Source: Lenzites betulinus
Taxonomy: Eukaryota; Basidiomycota; Agaricomycetes; Polyporales; Polyporaceae
Assembly: GCA_022264855.1 (NCBI GenBank)
Contig: JABYQU010000026.1
Coordinates: forward strand, 248,001 to 312,000
Length of the DNA stretch: 64,000 nt
Direction: 5' to 3'
Under the pieces are notes generated by a model that had not been told where the DNA came from, did not search any database, and saw only the letters and a program-made list of their open reading frames with translations. Positions 1 to 11,664 of the stretch are shown here, in pieces (positions within the stretch are counted from its first letter, which is position 1; every line of letters begins with the position of its first letter). A program made the translations under genes and the position numbers.

Positions 1-3000
1 TCTGGATAACCGCGTCCGTCGCATAATCTGTGGATATCGCTTGGTCAGAGGTCTTGCCTGATGTATTTGGCACAGGTATACTCACCGATGGCCGAGGTGG
101 CTGGGGACGGAAACAGACCCTTAAGCAGACATAACGATGACCGGCAGCTCAGGGACATACCTTCATCGAGAATCAACAGCTTGCTCCTGCGCACAATCGC
201 CCGTGCGAGCGCGAGGATCTGTCGCTGGCCCACAGAGAGGTTTCCACCTCCGCCCGCGATTTCTGAGTCGAGCGTGAGCCGCGCGCTGTCTTCGCTCTCC
301 TGCAGCGAGAAGAGGCCTGCGGAGCGTAGGGCGTCGTTGAGCGTGGCGTCGTCGTGCTGGTCGAACGGGTCGAGGTTCTTGCGCAGCGTCCCACTCAAGA
401 GTTCAGGCTACCGAGGGCACATGATTGACATGGAGTCTTAGTGGGAGAGGCTTGTTGAGGCACGTACTGTCTGGGGTATGATCGTGATGTTGGAGCGAAG
501 CGCATCGAGGTTGATCGTGTCGGTTGCGATTCCGTCGTAGTACACTTTTCCTTCGGTCAGTATACATCTCAACAAGGCCAGTGTCAAGGAGCTCTGAAGC
601 AATGTGTTTTTATAAGCACTCTGGGTATGGAACGAGATCCAAAGGTACGTTACCTTTCCACTGCCGGTGCGGCCGACTATAATCGTATGTTAGTTTGCCA
701 TTTCTCATTCCTAGCTAGAATACATACCGATACCGATGCGCTCCCCGGATTTCACCTCGAATGAAATCTCGTGAAGAACTCGGGGACCGTCCTGTACACG
801 CAATCAACTGCCGAACGAGTGGTAGCAGAGACACCATATCCTCACCTCGGAGTAGCGTGCGGAAAGCTTTTCGACGGACAGATCGCCGCTCGCCGGCCAA
901 TATGCTGGAGGGACGCCATCATTGGTCGGCTTCTCCTCTTGCTCTATAGTCAGATATTGCTGGATGCGTTCCAAGCTTAGGATGGTGAGTTACGGAACCG
1001 GGGGGATCATATGGAAACAATCTACCTGTTGGCTAAGAACCGAGCGGAGGTCAGCGACGCGGTTCGTGAAAGTAGGGGAGTGCTACATACCCGAGATTTG
1101 GAGATAGTTGACCAAGCGCACCCAATGTAGGATCGTCGCACTGAAGCCCACTGAAGATGATACATAGTTAGACACCATTAACTATCCGTGATTCTGCACT
1201 TATTCACCTGCCATGGTCATCGCGAATCCAGCATTGGACGCGCTTATGTGGGGGCCATACACGAGGTAGGCGGCCAGAATTACTGACAACATCACGCCCA
1301 TGGCGTCCACTCGCACGGAGATCCACCTAAGACCCATGAGATAATCAAACCCATTGGAAAATCAGTCATAGCACCTACCGGTTGAGGCCGTTGTAGGTAA
1401 AGGAAGAGCGACTGTACTTGTCGACCCGGAGGTATGACTCGGTTTTAAACTGCTCCTGCGCACCATACGCACGGATGGATACTGCGGGCCTTCAGTACTC
1501 AGGTGTGCACAATATCTGCATCGAGAGACGTACCTAATCCTGCAATGGCCGAGCTGAAGTGTCCGAGCACGGGCGCACGCGTGTTGCTCATCTCGCGCTT
1601 CACACAAATCTGGGCTTTCATGTAGATTCTGCCCAGAAGGGCGCCTGCGGCGCCGATGATGACGGCGGGAACGATGAAAATGGGGGCGACGAGCGCCACA
1701 GCGATGATGCGGAGGGTCATGAATATGGCGGTCTCGATTACGGCGAGAACATATTTGGGCAGAGAGGTGTCGACTGCAGTGGCATGGGGTGTGTTAGAGT
1801 GGGAGTTGTGAAGGCACAGGAAATCTCACCCGCTTGGATGTCCGCCGTACACCGGGCGATAACGCGAGATGTAGGGGTCTTGTCAAGCCATCTGGAAACG
1901 TTTCAGGGTTGGTCCTTGGACGTAGAAGACCTTGTAGGCTGACTAACCTTAAAGTCGTGCCGAGGATGGACGTCACTAGTTTGCTGTGAATGATCCTCGA
2001 GGCATGCTTCGAGCCGATGATATAGAACATCCAGGCCGTTCCATACGCTAAGATTGTGAAAAGGACGAGGAGGCCGTATATTGAGAGGTAGCTGCATAAT
2101 GTATGAATTTCGGCCCTCTGTTACGCAGTCGAAGAAATCTCTCACTAGGCAACAGATACTTCCGAAGGCGCGTGAGTCTCGTATTGAGCAGCCCAGATGC
2201 CTAAGTAGTAGGACTACAAATAGTCAGCAATCATTTGTAGCGGCAGACCAAGAAGCCCAACCTGGCTGTTGAAGAAACTGTGCGTGACCGCCATCAGAAG
2301 CATGTACACTGCCCAGTACAGTATGGGGGTCTTGGACGCATTCATGAAGAACAATTGCACTGTATCCTCGCATTCAACATCTGACTCGGGCTACAGTCAG
2401 AAGAATCACTCACATGTATCCCAACCGACCTGCCCCTCCTTGATCTCCTCGTCAACAACTAGCTTCCCGTTCTTTGACTTTCCTTCTAGCTCGGGTTTGT
2501 CCAACTCTTCCCGCGCGTTCTTCAGCTGCTCTTCCTCTGCCCCGAGTTCGCTCAGGAGCTCGCTATCTTCCTGCAGGGTCTTGTCGAGGCTCCCCTGGCC
2601 GGCAATGCGCCCGTCCGAGCCCAACGCGACGACGAAGTCTGCGATCGGGCGAATGAGTGCGACGTTATGACTCTGTTGTAGTCGCATGAGTATCGGGAAG
2701 AGACTGTCGTTTCAAGCATATATACCACGAGGATTACTGTGCGGTCAAGGAGGAGGTCTCCCTGAAAGCACTGGTCGACAATCCATCGGCCGGTGTGCAC
2801 GTCGAGAGCAGCCAGGACCTAAAGTGACAGATGAGATAAGCCAATGCGCTATTTCAAAGATTAACAGTTCTCACATCATCCAAAAGAAGGATGTCGGCGG
2901 AGGAGTAGACCGCACGCGCGAGCGTGATGCGCGCCTGGATAGTGTTGTCAGTGGATTGCACGCGTGAGACACACGTCAAAGTATACCTTTTGTCCACCAC

Positions 3001-6000
3001 TATGATAGTAAGAATCCTACGTTAGTGCACACATGAGGAAGGTAAGTGTGAAATGCTTGTTACCTTAGCGTAATGCCCTTCTCGCCAACCTCGGTCTGAT
3101 CTCCCGCATCGAAGAGGCCCAGGTCGCGCTCGAGTGCGCACTGTTTGATCACTTTTGAAAGCGTGGCCATCAGTAAATATAGGGTCAAAGGAATTCCTAG
3201 TGTCCTACCTTTCGCATAGCGCGCTTCGTCGTAGGGTGCTCCAAATAAAATGTTGTTCTAACAGCACATGAGTCTCACTCCCAAATCCGCCATTACGGGA
3301 ACTCGCCTTTATCGTATCGCTCAACACCCACGACTCCTGCGCTGCATACGCGACACCCCCGTCCCGCGGCAGACTCACAAACGACTCCGGCCCGTCAAAG
3401 CGCGCGTGCATCTCTCCTAGAAGTGCCATGAGCAGGCTGGTTTTCCCCGCACCGGTAGGGCCGACGATGAGGTTCGTCCGGCCGCGCTTGAAGAGCAGCT
3501 CCCCGTCGATTGTCAGGACGAAGTGCCGTCTGGAGCTGCCGATCGAGGGTGTAGTGGAAACGGACGCAGGGGTTTGAATGGAGGCTTTGTTGGTCCATGT
3601 GAAGGAAGCGTTCTTGATTCCGATGATAGCAGAGTCAGTAGGGGGTCGAAGGTACGAAACTACGGGGACCGGGGATTCGTCGCCCTGTGCAAACTCGTCG
3701 AGGAGCTCGGTCTGGGAGCACGTGAGTCGGAATGGCATCCTTATAGGCGTGAGAAGTGCTCACCTGGTGTAAGAACTCGTTGATGCGGTCGAGGGAGACA
3801 CGCGCTGTCCACCGCGGCTAAGCTTGCGAATCAGAGACCGCAGGTGTGGTCTACATACCTTGCGTCAAGATGGGAATCACGAAGAATATCATATGCATCT
3901 CCGTTTGAATGAGGATGAACGCTGTTCACGGGCTATCAGGAGGCAGATGTCGTGATGCAAGTGCAACGGCGTACCTGCATTGGACGAGAAAAGTTTCGAC
4001 GCTGGAGAAAGCGTCGGTGCTTGTAATTAAATCGTTCACGGGGACGTACGCACCTGTCAACTCTTGTCCCATGACGGCCGTCTGCGAGGTACATCGTCAG
4101 TAAGTTGTCCTCGCTGCGAGACCGTACACTTACATAGAAACCGAATGTGACCGCCATGGTGATAAGAGGGATGCTGTAACTGTACGGTTCTCAGTAGCCT
4201 GCGTCCTTCATACTAAACTCTGTAAACCCACTTGAACATATTGTTCGTGATCTCAAGCCAGCGCGACTTGCTGAGGAGCACAAGTTCTGCCTCTCTGCGT
4301 TCCTCTATCTGCGCAGCTACCCGCTGCTCCCAGCCGAATAGCTTGATCATACGGACAACGTTCATCACTGCACCGCGTAGTGACGTGGGGTATAAGTTAG
4401 AGTAGTCCGTGTGACCTGGATGAGTCATGTGTACCTTCGTTGATTAGCTGCACCCGTGCGTCTGTCTTCACGCCCATTCGGGTGAGCTGGATATGATGAC
4501 AAACATGTAGCCGCGAGTCATACCTTATCCATCATCTTCTTCTGGAAGGCCTGGATCCAGCTGCTGAGGTACCCAGGAATCGGGAGCAGAACGACAAGAG
4601 TGACGAGTCCTACAATCGCGCTAGAGTGTGTGTTTGCTCGTTAGGTGACAGTCATACGCGATGTTATGCATTTGCAACATACCTCCATCCCAAAACGCTA
4701 TACATGAACGCAATTGCGACGCCCATCTGTACCGGGGCTTCCACCACTTGCAATGCCATAACATCATTAGGATACAACGGAGGCGTATGAATCGAGGAGA
4801 CTGACAAAGAATGAGCGCCTGTTTGTTGCCCTCAGTGATATTCGCAAGGTCGCTCGTGATGAGGTTGTTCAACCGTCCCACAAGGAAGTTGTTTTTTGTC
4901 TTCTCGCCCGCCGTCTGCTCAGCGCTGCCATTAGAGGCGTCTTTGTCATCATCTCCGCCATCCATGGCGGTCTCAGACTTGACACGAATACGGAGGGCGT
5001 GCTGAAAGAGCAGCTCGGTGATTATCGCCTCGTTGCGGATACTCAAGCGGTTCTAGTTGAACAAGTCCCGTTCGTATCCGGCATGAGCACAAGGGTGATG
5101 GGTGGTCATCACTTCTCAAGAGGGACGTACCATAGTCCACTGATACCACTCCTGACATATTGTCGCGAGTGTTGGGCCAACGAAGAGGAGCAAGACCCAC
5201 GCCCACGGCTGGACGATAGACTGACCATGCCCTTTTTCGAGGTAGCTGCGGAGAATTGAGTCTGACAGTACATGTGAGGACAAGAACGGACTCACGATAG
5301 GAGACCCTGTGTGGCGAGGGGCCAGGAGAGCCCGAGCGTCGCCTACATGATGATTAGAGTATGTCGCCGTCAAACGGATTTTGTGCTCACGGAGACGGCG
5401 AGCGTGAAGGCGCCGAGAAGGAATGGAGAGCCTGATAAGCCAGCGTTAGAATGACATCCGGTTGATGAGACTCCGGCGTGGCTTACGATGGATCCAGAGG
5501 AATCCCCACATGATGTGCTTGTTCTTGTTCTCCAACGGGTCGAGGAACTATCGTCGCAGTAAGCGCTATGTCTCCACAGCTGAGTGAGGTTCGGTGACGT
5601 GCCTTCAAGCTATCTTTGATGAGAACGCTAGTGCTGTCGTCGTGGGCGAGGGAAGGCAGGTCCTCCAGCGGCATGTGGTCTACCCTATACCCTTTCGCCA
5701 CAGTCTCGTTCAGCCAGCTGAATACTCTCTGCGAGTACCAGCCTGCCGCCTTTTCCTTATTGACACCGTCCGCGGTCTATAATAATGGAATCAATGGACA
5801 GAAAGCACGACCAACGAACCAATACGCACTGAGATGCTGTGGGCCATGAATTTGGCGTGGGGTATGAAGAGAGGAATAAAGACTGCGGTCTCAGTCAAGA
5901 TGGCCAACTTAATCCAGAGCAGGAGCCCCTCATCTGCGTCGGCTGGACTCATGGTGGTGGTTGCAAGGGGAACCAGATCGCGGTAGGCATATACGACCCA

Positions 6001-6573
6001 TGTGAGTATCAGCACGGCTGAAAGGTGGCCGGAAAACAGAGCGCTGTGACGAGGGAGTGCTATGGACGCCAGTGCGAGGGTGGTTGCATAAGCCTATGAG
6101 ATGGTTGGTCTGGTTCAGCGTAAGCAATACTCAGAACGACTGTATCGTGCTTACATATATCTCGCACTCTGTAAACCGCGCCCACCACTCTTGGGTGACG
6201 ATGCCGTCGAGTGTATGAGAGCCCAAGACGCTGGTAGTGATAGACAAGCACAGTAGAGCAATGCAGGACAACAAGCGGACCAGCTGGTAGACGACAACGG
6301 TACATCCGCCAGATCGTTCAATAAAGTGACGAAAAGAGCTACCACCCCCTTGTGTGGCATGGTCGTCACTGGTGGCGCTACGATGTATGCCTTTCACAGA
6401 GCGAGAGAAATGGCGAAACAGTTGTAACAATAGACTAACGGCTGATAGCCCCAGACCACCTAAAAGAACGAGGCGCGAGGATTGATGCACAAACCTACGA
6501 TCAAGGGGTTCAACCAAAGTTCCCTGAGTGCGACAATGACTCTGGATACTCACATGTGTGCAAGTATGTCCAT
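1..6573 (-). CDS. ABCC-family (MRP-type) ABC transporter, 3' end outside window
   Basis: Probable ATP-driven exporter of conjugates or drugs in the vacuolar or plasma membrane, of the full-size ABCC type. The start is set at the ATG at 6571-6573: a 20-nt exon (MDILAH) joins across intron 6495-6553 to a hydrophobic N-terminal region (about 6494-5400), as in ABCCs with an extra membrane domain. NBD1 lies around 3600-2450: Walker A GPTGAGKTS (about 3450), signature TLSGGQK split by an intron (about 3070/2990), Walker B ILLLDD (about 2890), followed by an acidic linker (about 2550-2420). The second membrane domain follows. NBD2 has Walker A VGRTGSGK (about 650), signature LSVGQRQ (about 225-250) and Walker B LLILDEATSAID spread over two exons. 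The last readable exon (1-30) is still open, so the C-terminus is missing. The two different signatures (SGGQK and SVGQRQ) are typical of ABCC. There are many short introns and I saw no frame break. The substrate cannot be told from sequence. Confidence 0.93.
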
Positions 6574-9017
6574 GGTGAAGTTCGAGGGCTGGCGGTTCAA
6601 GACGCGTCTCTCAACTGCGCGTGGAGGGGATGGTATGACGCGTCTACAGACCGCGTGGTATTTGTATGAATCTTGACTAGGGCTGACGCGTCGTGATATG
6701 GACGCGTAATGCACAAGAAATACTGAGATAGCCGATACGTGGCCGGCTTCAATCTGTCAGTTTCTGGTCTTAACATCTGCGGACCGCGCACCACGCAGCT
6801 GACATCAAAGTACTTGTGCACGTTCAGTATGTGGTCTGGAAATACGAAAGATGTATGCTCCGTCGTCGTCGGGCTAAGTAGTAGTGCCAAGTGGCTATCA
6901 GTTGAGCGCGCGAGGGCTGTTCGCAGTGCCTGGAGACACTGAAAGCTGCGCGGCAAAACGGGCCCGGGTGAGACCTTCACTCAAGCAAGCGCACATAAGA
7001 TAGAACCTTGAACGGAAGTAAACCTTGGTGTCTTCGGAGCTCTACTTAACAGATTTTGGAATAAATTAGAATGAGGGGAATGCATGTTGGCCTCTATAGC
7101 ATCACCGTCGTATTGACGGGCTACACACCTGTTGCAATCCTTGCAACACACGTGCACGGCGGTGTGTACTGTGGACCAGCTAGTAGCGCTATCAATATAT
7201 AAAAGGGGGGCGGTACATTTAACTGATGCGTCCTCTGGGCCAGCTTACCGTGTTTGTTCGTCTTACAACCTCACTCACGGGGAACTTACCGTTGCGTAGA
7301 GATAAGTGAGAAGCAAAGGCTCGCCATTCCGCTTCGCCGTCGCCGTCGAGGACGCGCGAAATGTGGGTCGAAATATTCTAGATAAGTGGAATCTGGATTT
7401 CCTTATGTAAGACGCCCAATGAGGCAGGTGCATGCTGCGCGCCTGCGACTCTAGCTACAGTTTGTGACGCTTGACTCGGGACTCCTCCCAGCTACAACTT
7501 TTTCTGAGGTTCGCTGGGCGTGTCTATAGTAAACCGGCTAGCGAGTACTCCTGCCTCGTCGATCCATGGAAGAACGGTTGAAGCGCAAGTTTTCTACGTA
7601 CTAGCTTGCATACCATAGGAGTGCGTGGGTTGGAGGTGTAGGTACTCACTATGGCCTTAACAAATTCTCAGTCTTACACCTTGAAACGCTTTTAGAAAGA
7701 CATCAATGAAATGCACGCGGTCTACTGCTCTCCTTGCGGACAACATATATCTCTTATTTGTCGTCCCAACCTGCCGCATGGGGGTCACGCGGTGGCCGCC
7801 GAAGGGAATTGCGCTCTGCCGTCCATTCCTGAAACAACTCAACCCTGCTCGGCCCCCAGTTCTACTTAGCATATCCTGTCAGGCTGCTGGCCTCTTGACA
7901 TCCCTTGTGGTGCGCTTCGGACGGATGCTTGCATTACGCTACCGAAGCTACGATGAACTCGAATTTCTGGCGGCACACTACTCGGGTCGCACAACGCTCT
8001 ACTGGGACATCAGTCCACGCCGCCGTGTCTCTTTGCAGGACGCTCCTCCTGATGCTGTGCTTACTCTCAGGACTATTCGTCATTCTACCACAGGACTACA
8101 GGCAGGATCTGTCACCCTAAGACATTTCATGCAGACTATCACCGGAGGCACCTTGCGTATCGTGTGGTGTAGCCTCCGTACATTAAACGACCAAGGAGCT
8201 TCTCACGAGATCCTAGATGCGAGTGCGACGGCATCGCTACCCTCTTGCTTGATGCACCTCTGGCGGAACCTCTTCGGTAGGCGACCCTGACGGCATCTCC
8301 ATTGCATGGCGCGCTGGAGCTCTGCTCAGGTGAAGCGCAGCTTGCACAGTCATGCTTGTCCACAGCTCTTGCTTGGAGGCCAGGACGCTCGACAAGACTT
8401 GGATACTTGGCCCCTATGATGTTGTATGACCGATGCACGATCACCATGCCCCCTTACACCGGATACATCCTAACATAATTCCGATATCTCTCAGCCGATA
8501 CCCTTGAAAACACTTTCTTGAGAGTCCCGAGGTAAGCTACGCCACAAAGGCTGGCAGATGACGATACTGACCACGCGCACCGCAGATAAGCTATACATAA
8601 TACTAGCAATTGCCTCTGTAGTAATTGCCAGACACGAATATTCAGGGTATAGCGTGTAAACGTCAAGCGCTGCAGGCAAACGATTAGCGTTGTACCAAGA
8701 TACGAGTGATCCTCCAAATATTTGCGTAGAGATTGCATTGACGGAACGACATCGAGATCGATCGGCGTCTCCAGCTGTTCCGCTGCATCTACGATTCGAT
8801 GCCCTTTGGATCCTCCTGAGAATCCGGATAACGGCGAGAATCCAGTAGGACGCAAGAAAACAGAAGACTCCCACAACTAGCAACAACGCGACGCGCATCC
8901 GGCCCTGCTGCCTTCACCCCCTCCACAAGTCGCCCCTATAAGTATGTCGCAAATTGGGCAGTCATTTGTTCGTCCCATATCCACGTTCCCCCTTCGCCAC
9001 GTCGTACGAAACAAAAT
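6574..9017. other. Intergenic stretch, no convincing gene
   Basis: Upstream region shared by the leftward ABC transporter and the rightward acyl-CoA oxidase-like gene. An orphan TATA-like run followed by a G-run sits at 7195-7211 with no gene clearly behind it. Open frames exist at 7706-8290 (+, 194 codons) and 8491-8898 (-, 135 codons, starting with a hydrophobic leader), but neither shows a family I recognise nor clear splice-supported extension. Confidence 0.6.
8937..8942 (+). promoter_or_regulatory. TATA-like element of acyl-CoA oxidase-like gene
   Basis: TATAAG lies about 80 bases before the chosen ATG at 9018. The spacing suits a fungal core promoter, but the match is short and this is an inference. 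Confidence 0.35.
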
Positions 9018-11085
9018 ATGTCGATCGTAGGGCACCCTCGTCGCGCTGCCCACCTTCCTCACTCCCCCCTCTATTCGACCCCAAGCCACCACCTCGACCA
9101 TACCGCCCGGGCACTCCTGTCGTACCGAAAAGCGAAAGAGATCGCCCTTTCGTACAGTGCGTTGCAATGGCCCATCGCTGCCGTGCGTGTTGTCTGACAG
9201 AGCTCCAGATGTTGACATGCACGACCTCCTTTCCCTTACCCCGAAGTTCTGGCAGCTTCATAACGACCCTGTCGCTTTGCTAGACGGCGCAGCCATGATG
9301 CTCCTTACCATACAGTATAATCTCTGCGCGGGAACCATTGCTCGCCACGCCGTTCGGAGGCCCGAACTTCTGCCTATTGTAGGAGATCTCCTCCGGTACC
9401 GGAAGCAGTATGTCCCATCGCTCAAATTCTTTGTTCGTGTTGTCTAACCAAAACGTTCAGTGGCCAGTATATGTTGACCGAACTTGGACACGGCCTGGAC
9501 ATCAGCAACATAGAAACCACAGCAACCCTCCTCCCGTCAGGGGACTTCATTCTTGACTCACCGACCCCGAGTTCTGCCAAGTATGCAAGGTCGCTATCCG
9601 TTTCGGCATTTTCTGATGATATCACTTCCACAGGTTCATGCCTCCCACCGCTCCAGCAGGCCTTCCTTGTGTGGCTGTCGTCTTCGCGAAACTGATTGTT
9701 AACGGAGAATACCGCGGGCATCGGTCCTTCCTCGTCCCTCTCAACGATGGAAGACATATGTGCAACGGCGTGCGGTCCAGGTACATTCTTTCGGGAGAAA
9801 CCTCCCACTCGGACGCATGCATGCAGACGCTGACGCATTCTTTCAAGGGTACTTCCATACCGCGAAGGCCCGAACCCCGTCATGCATTCTCTGACCACGT
9901 TTCACAACGTCCGGCTGCCCCGGAGTGCACTCCTCGGCTCCCTCGCACGGCCCCCGGACCTCCACGCGAACCTCATGGATATCATTCACCGCGTCTCCGT
10001 CGGAACTATTGCCATCACTGGGGTTGCACTTTCTGCGATGAAGTGCTACGCGACTATTGGCGCGTTGTATTCACTTCGTCGCAGGATAGGCAGCCCCTCA
10101 AAGCCAGTGCCCATTCTGTCTTTCCGCACACAACACGGGCCCATCCTCACGGTCGCAGCAAGCGCGTACGTGATGCAGGCAATGCAAAGCTGGGCCATTG
10201 CGCGCTTCTGCGACAAGAACCTCGACGCGCGGGTGCGGCACGGAATCGCGGCGACACTCAAGGCAGTCATGGTGCAACACTCCCAGCAAGGCGCATTAAA
10301 CATCTCCGAGCGCTGCGGCGCGCAAGGCCTCTTCGCTCACAACCAGATGACCCGCATACACGTAAGCAGCCCCTTACCACTTCTGTGGATCCGCGGACTC
10401 ATGCAGCTTCGGTTCTTCTCCAGAGCGAGGTACGAGGACTCGCTATCGCGGAGGGCGACATTCTCGCACTGTCGATCAGTACGTTATCCTCGCATTCCAT
10501 TCCTTCCCGTACTGACGCGCGCACGCAGAAGTGGTAAACGAACTGCTGCTAGGACGGTACACCCTGCCACCGTCGGCGCACCCTGACTCGCTTCTCGCAC
10601 GCCACGAAGCAGGGCTGCTCTCCGACCTGCGCGCGGCCGTCCAAAGGGTGGGTCAACACCGGGGCGAAGACGCGAACAAGCTCATCCTCCCCCGCTGCCA
10701 GCCAATGATGGAGGCCATTGGGCACCGGATGGCGTACGACGCGGCGCTCGCGCATGGCGTGCGCCCCGCTCTCATCGACCTCTACGTCGCAAGTGTGGTG
10801 AAGCTCGACCCTGCGTGGTACGTCGAGCACGCGGGACTGGGGTGCGTTGCGCAGCAGGCGATGGAGACGCTCGCGATGGACGCGGTGCTGCCCATGCTTG
10901 GGGAGCTCGTGCGTGAGATGGACGTGTTCGCGTACGTGAGCGCGCCGATCGCGAGCGACGAGCGGTGGGGGTCTTTCGTTGACGGCCTCGGGGTGCTCGA
11001 GGGAACGGCCTCTGTGGAGCTGCTTGCCCCTGCGCGCGAGGGCGTGCTGGACGCCCAGCATGAGTTAATGAGGTCTCATTTGTGA
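9018..11085 (+). CDS. Acyl-CoA oxidase/dehydrogenase-like flavoprotein, putative peroxisomal
   Basis: Predicted FAD enzyme that oxidises acyl-CoA to enoyl-CoA in peroxisomal beta-oxidation. Seven exons fit one open frame: 9018-9156, 9203-9407, 9461-9580, 9634-9780, 9848-10361, 10424-10478, 10529-11085 (578 aa). Every junction preserves phase. The start MSIVGHPRR is the in-frame ATG just before the conserved ALLSYRKAKEIALSY helix. Recognisable family blocks are LTPKFWQLHNDP, GQYMLTELGHGLD (flavin/substrate region), HALTTFHNVRLP-type segment around 9890, the helical segment ending NQMTRIH, and the C-terminal helical domain from 10529. The intron at 9157-9202 uses the second of two adjacent AG acceptors, chosen by frame. 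The protein ends in -SHL, a PTS1-like tripeptide. It is shorter than classical acyl-CoA oxidases (about 700 aa) and fits the 'acyl-CoA dehydrogenase NM domain-like' group annotated in agaricomycetes. Chain-length preference is not visible. Confidence 0.9.
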
Positions 11086-11664
11086 CGATAATTTTCATGG
11101 ACTTCTTGGAGTATAGCCCGTCTTTCTTCTAACATGTATTTGTTCCTCGTTCCCTTCACTGTCTAGTAGGGTCCATCTCTGTAGCATACGTGGTGGCCAA
11201 GTTCGCAATCTTCCTTTTTGTTACACCAGATACCTACTAATCGCTTTGTATCAACCATCCAGGTCCCATGCAATACATAATCGTCTGCGTAGCGTTTCCG
11301 GTCCGAGATCGTTCGTAATCGCTCGGCGAGACACCTTAAAGATTACGAGATCTTTCGTTTCCGCACCTACGTACTCTTCGCTGTCCTCGGCACTGGTTTT
11401 TCGCGTCCGAGAGATGCGATGGAGCACACACCACTGTTACGATGATCCATTACATTTCTAGAGCCGTACTTTCGGGGTACGAACGGCGTGCTCGTCTAAA
11501 CTGGGCAAGTTGAATTGCAGGTTTATCCTCCCACTACGTACAGTAACACCGTCTAACGTAGCCACGCTCTAGTTTTTATGATCGATTTTCACCATCGACG
11601 TAATCCCCCCATGCCTATCCCCATACTCCCCCCACCGTGGCTCGCTCGGAGCCACGAGCCTATG
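11086..11664. other. Convergent 3' intergenic region
   Basis: Holds the 3' ends of the acyl-CoA oxidase-like gene and the antiporter gene, which converge here. I see no ORF, repeat or RNA gene of note. Confidence 0.6.

Noticed and set aside
7706..8290. 194-codon open frame, plus strand
   Set aside because: No recognisable family, no splice-supported extension and no promoter at the right distance; length alone is not enough at this GC content.
8491..8898. Minus-strand frame starting with a leader-like hydrophobic segment
   Set aside because: It ends without a recognisable domain. Switching frames would need a 36-base intron with a weak donor. It also overlaps the likely promoter of the acyl-CoA oxidase-like gene.
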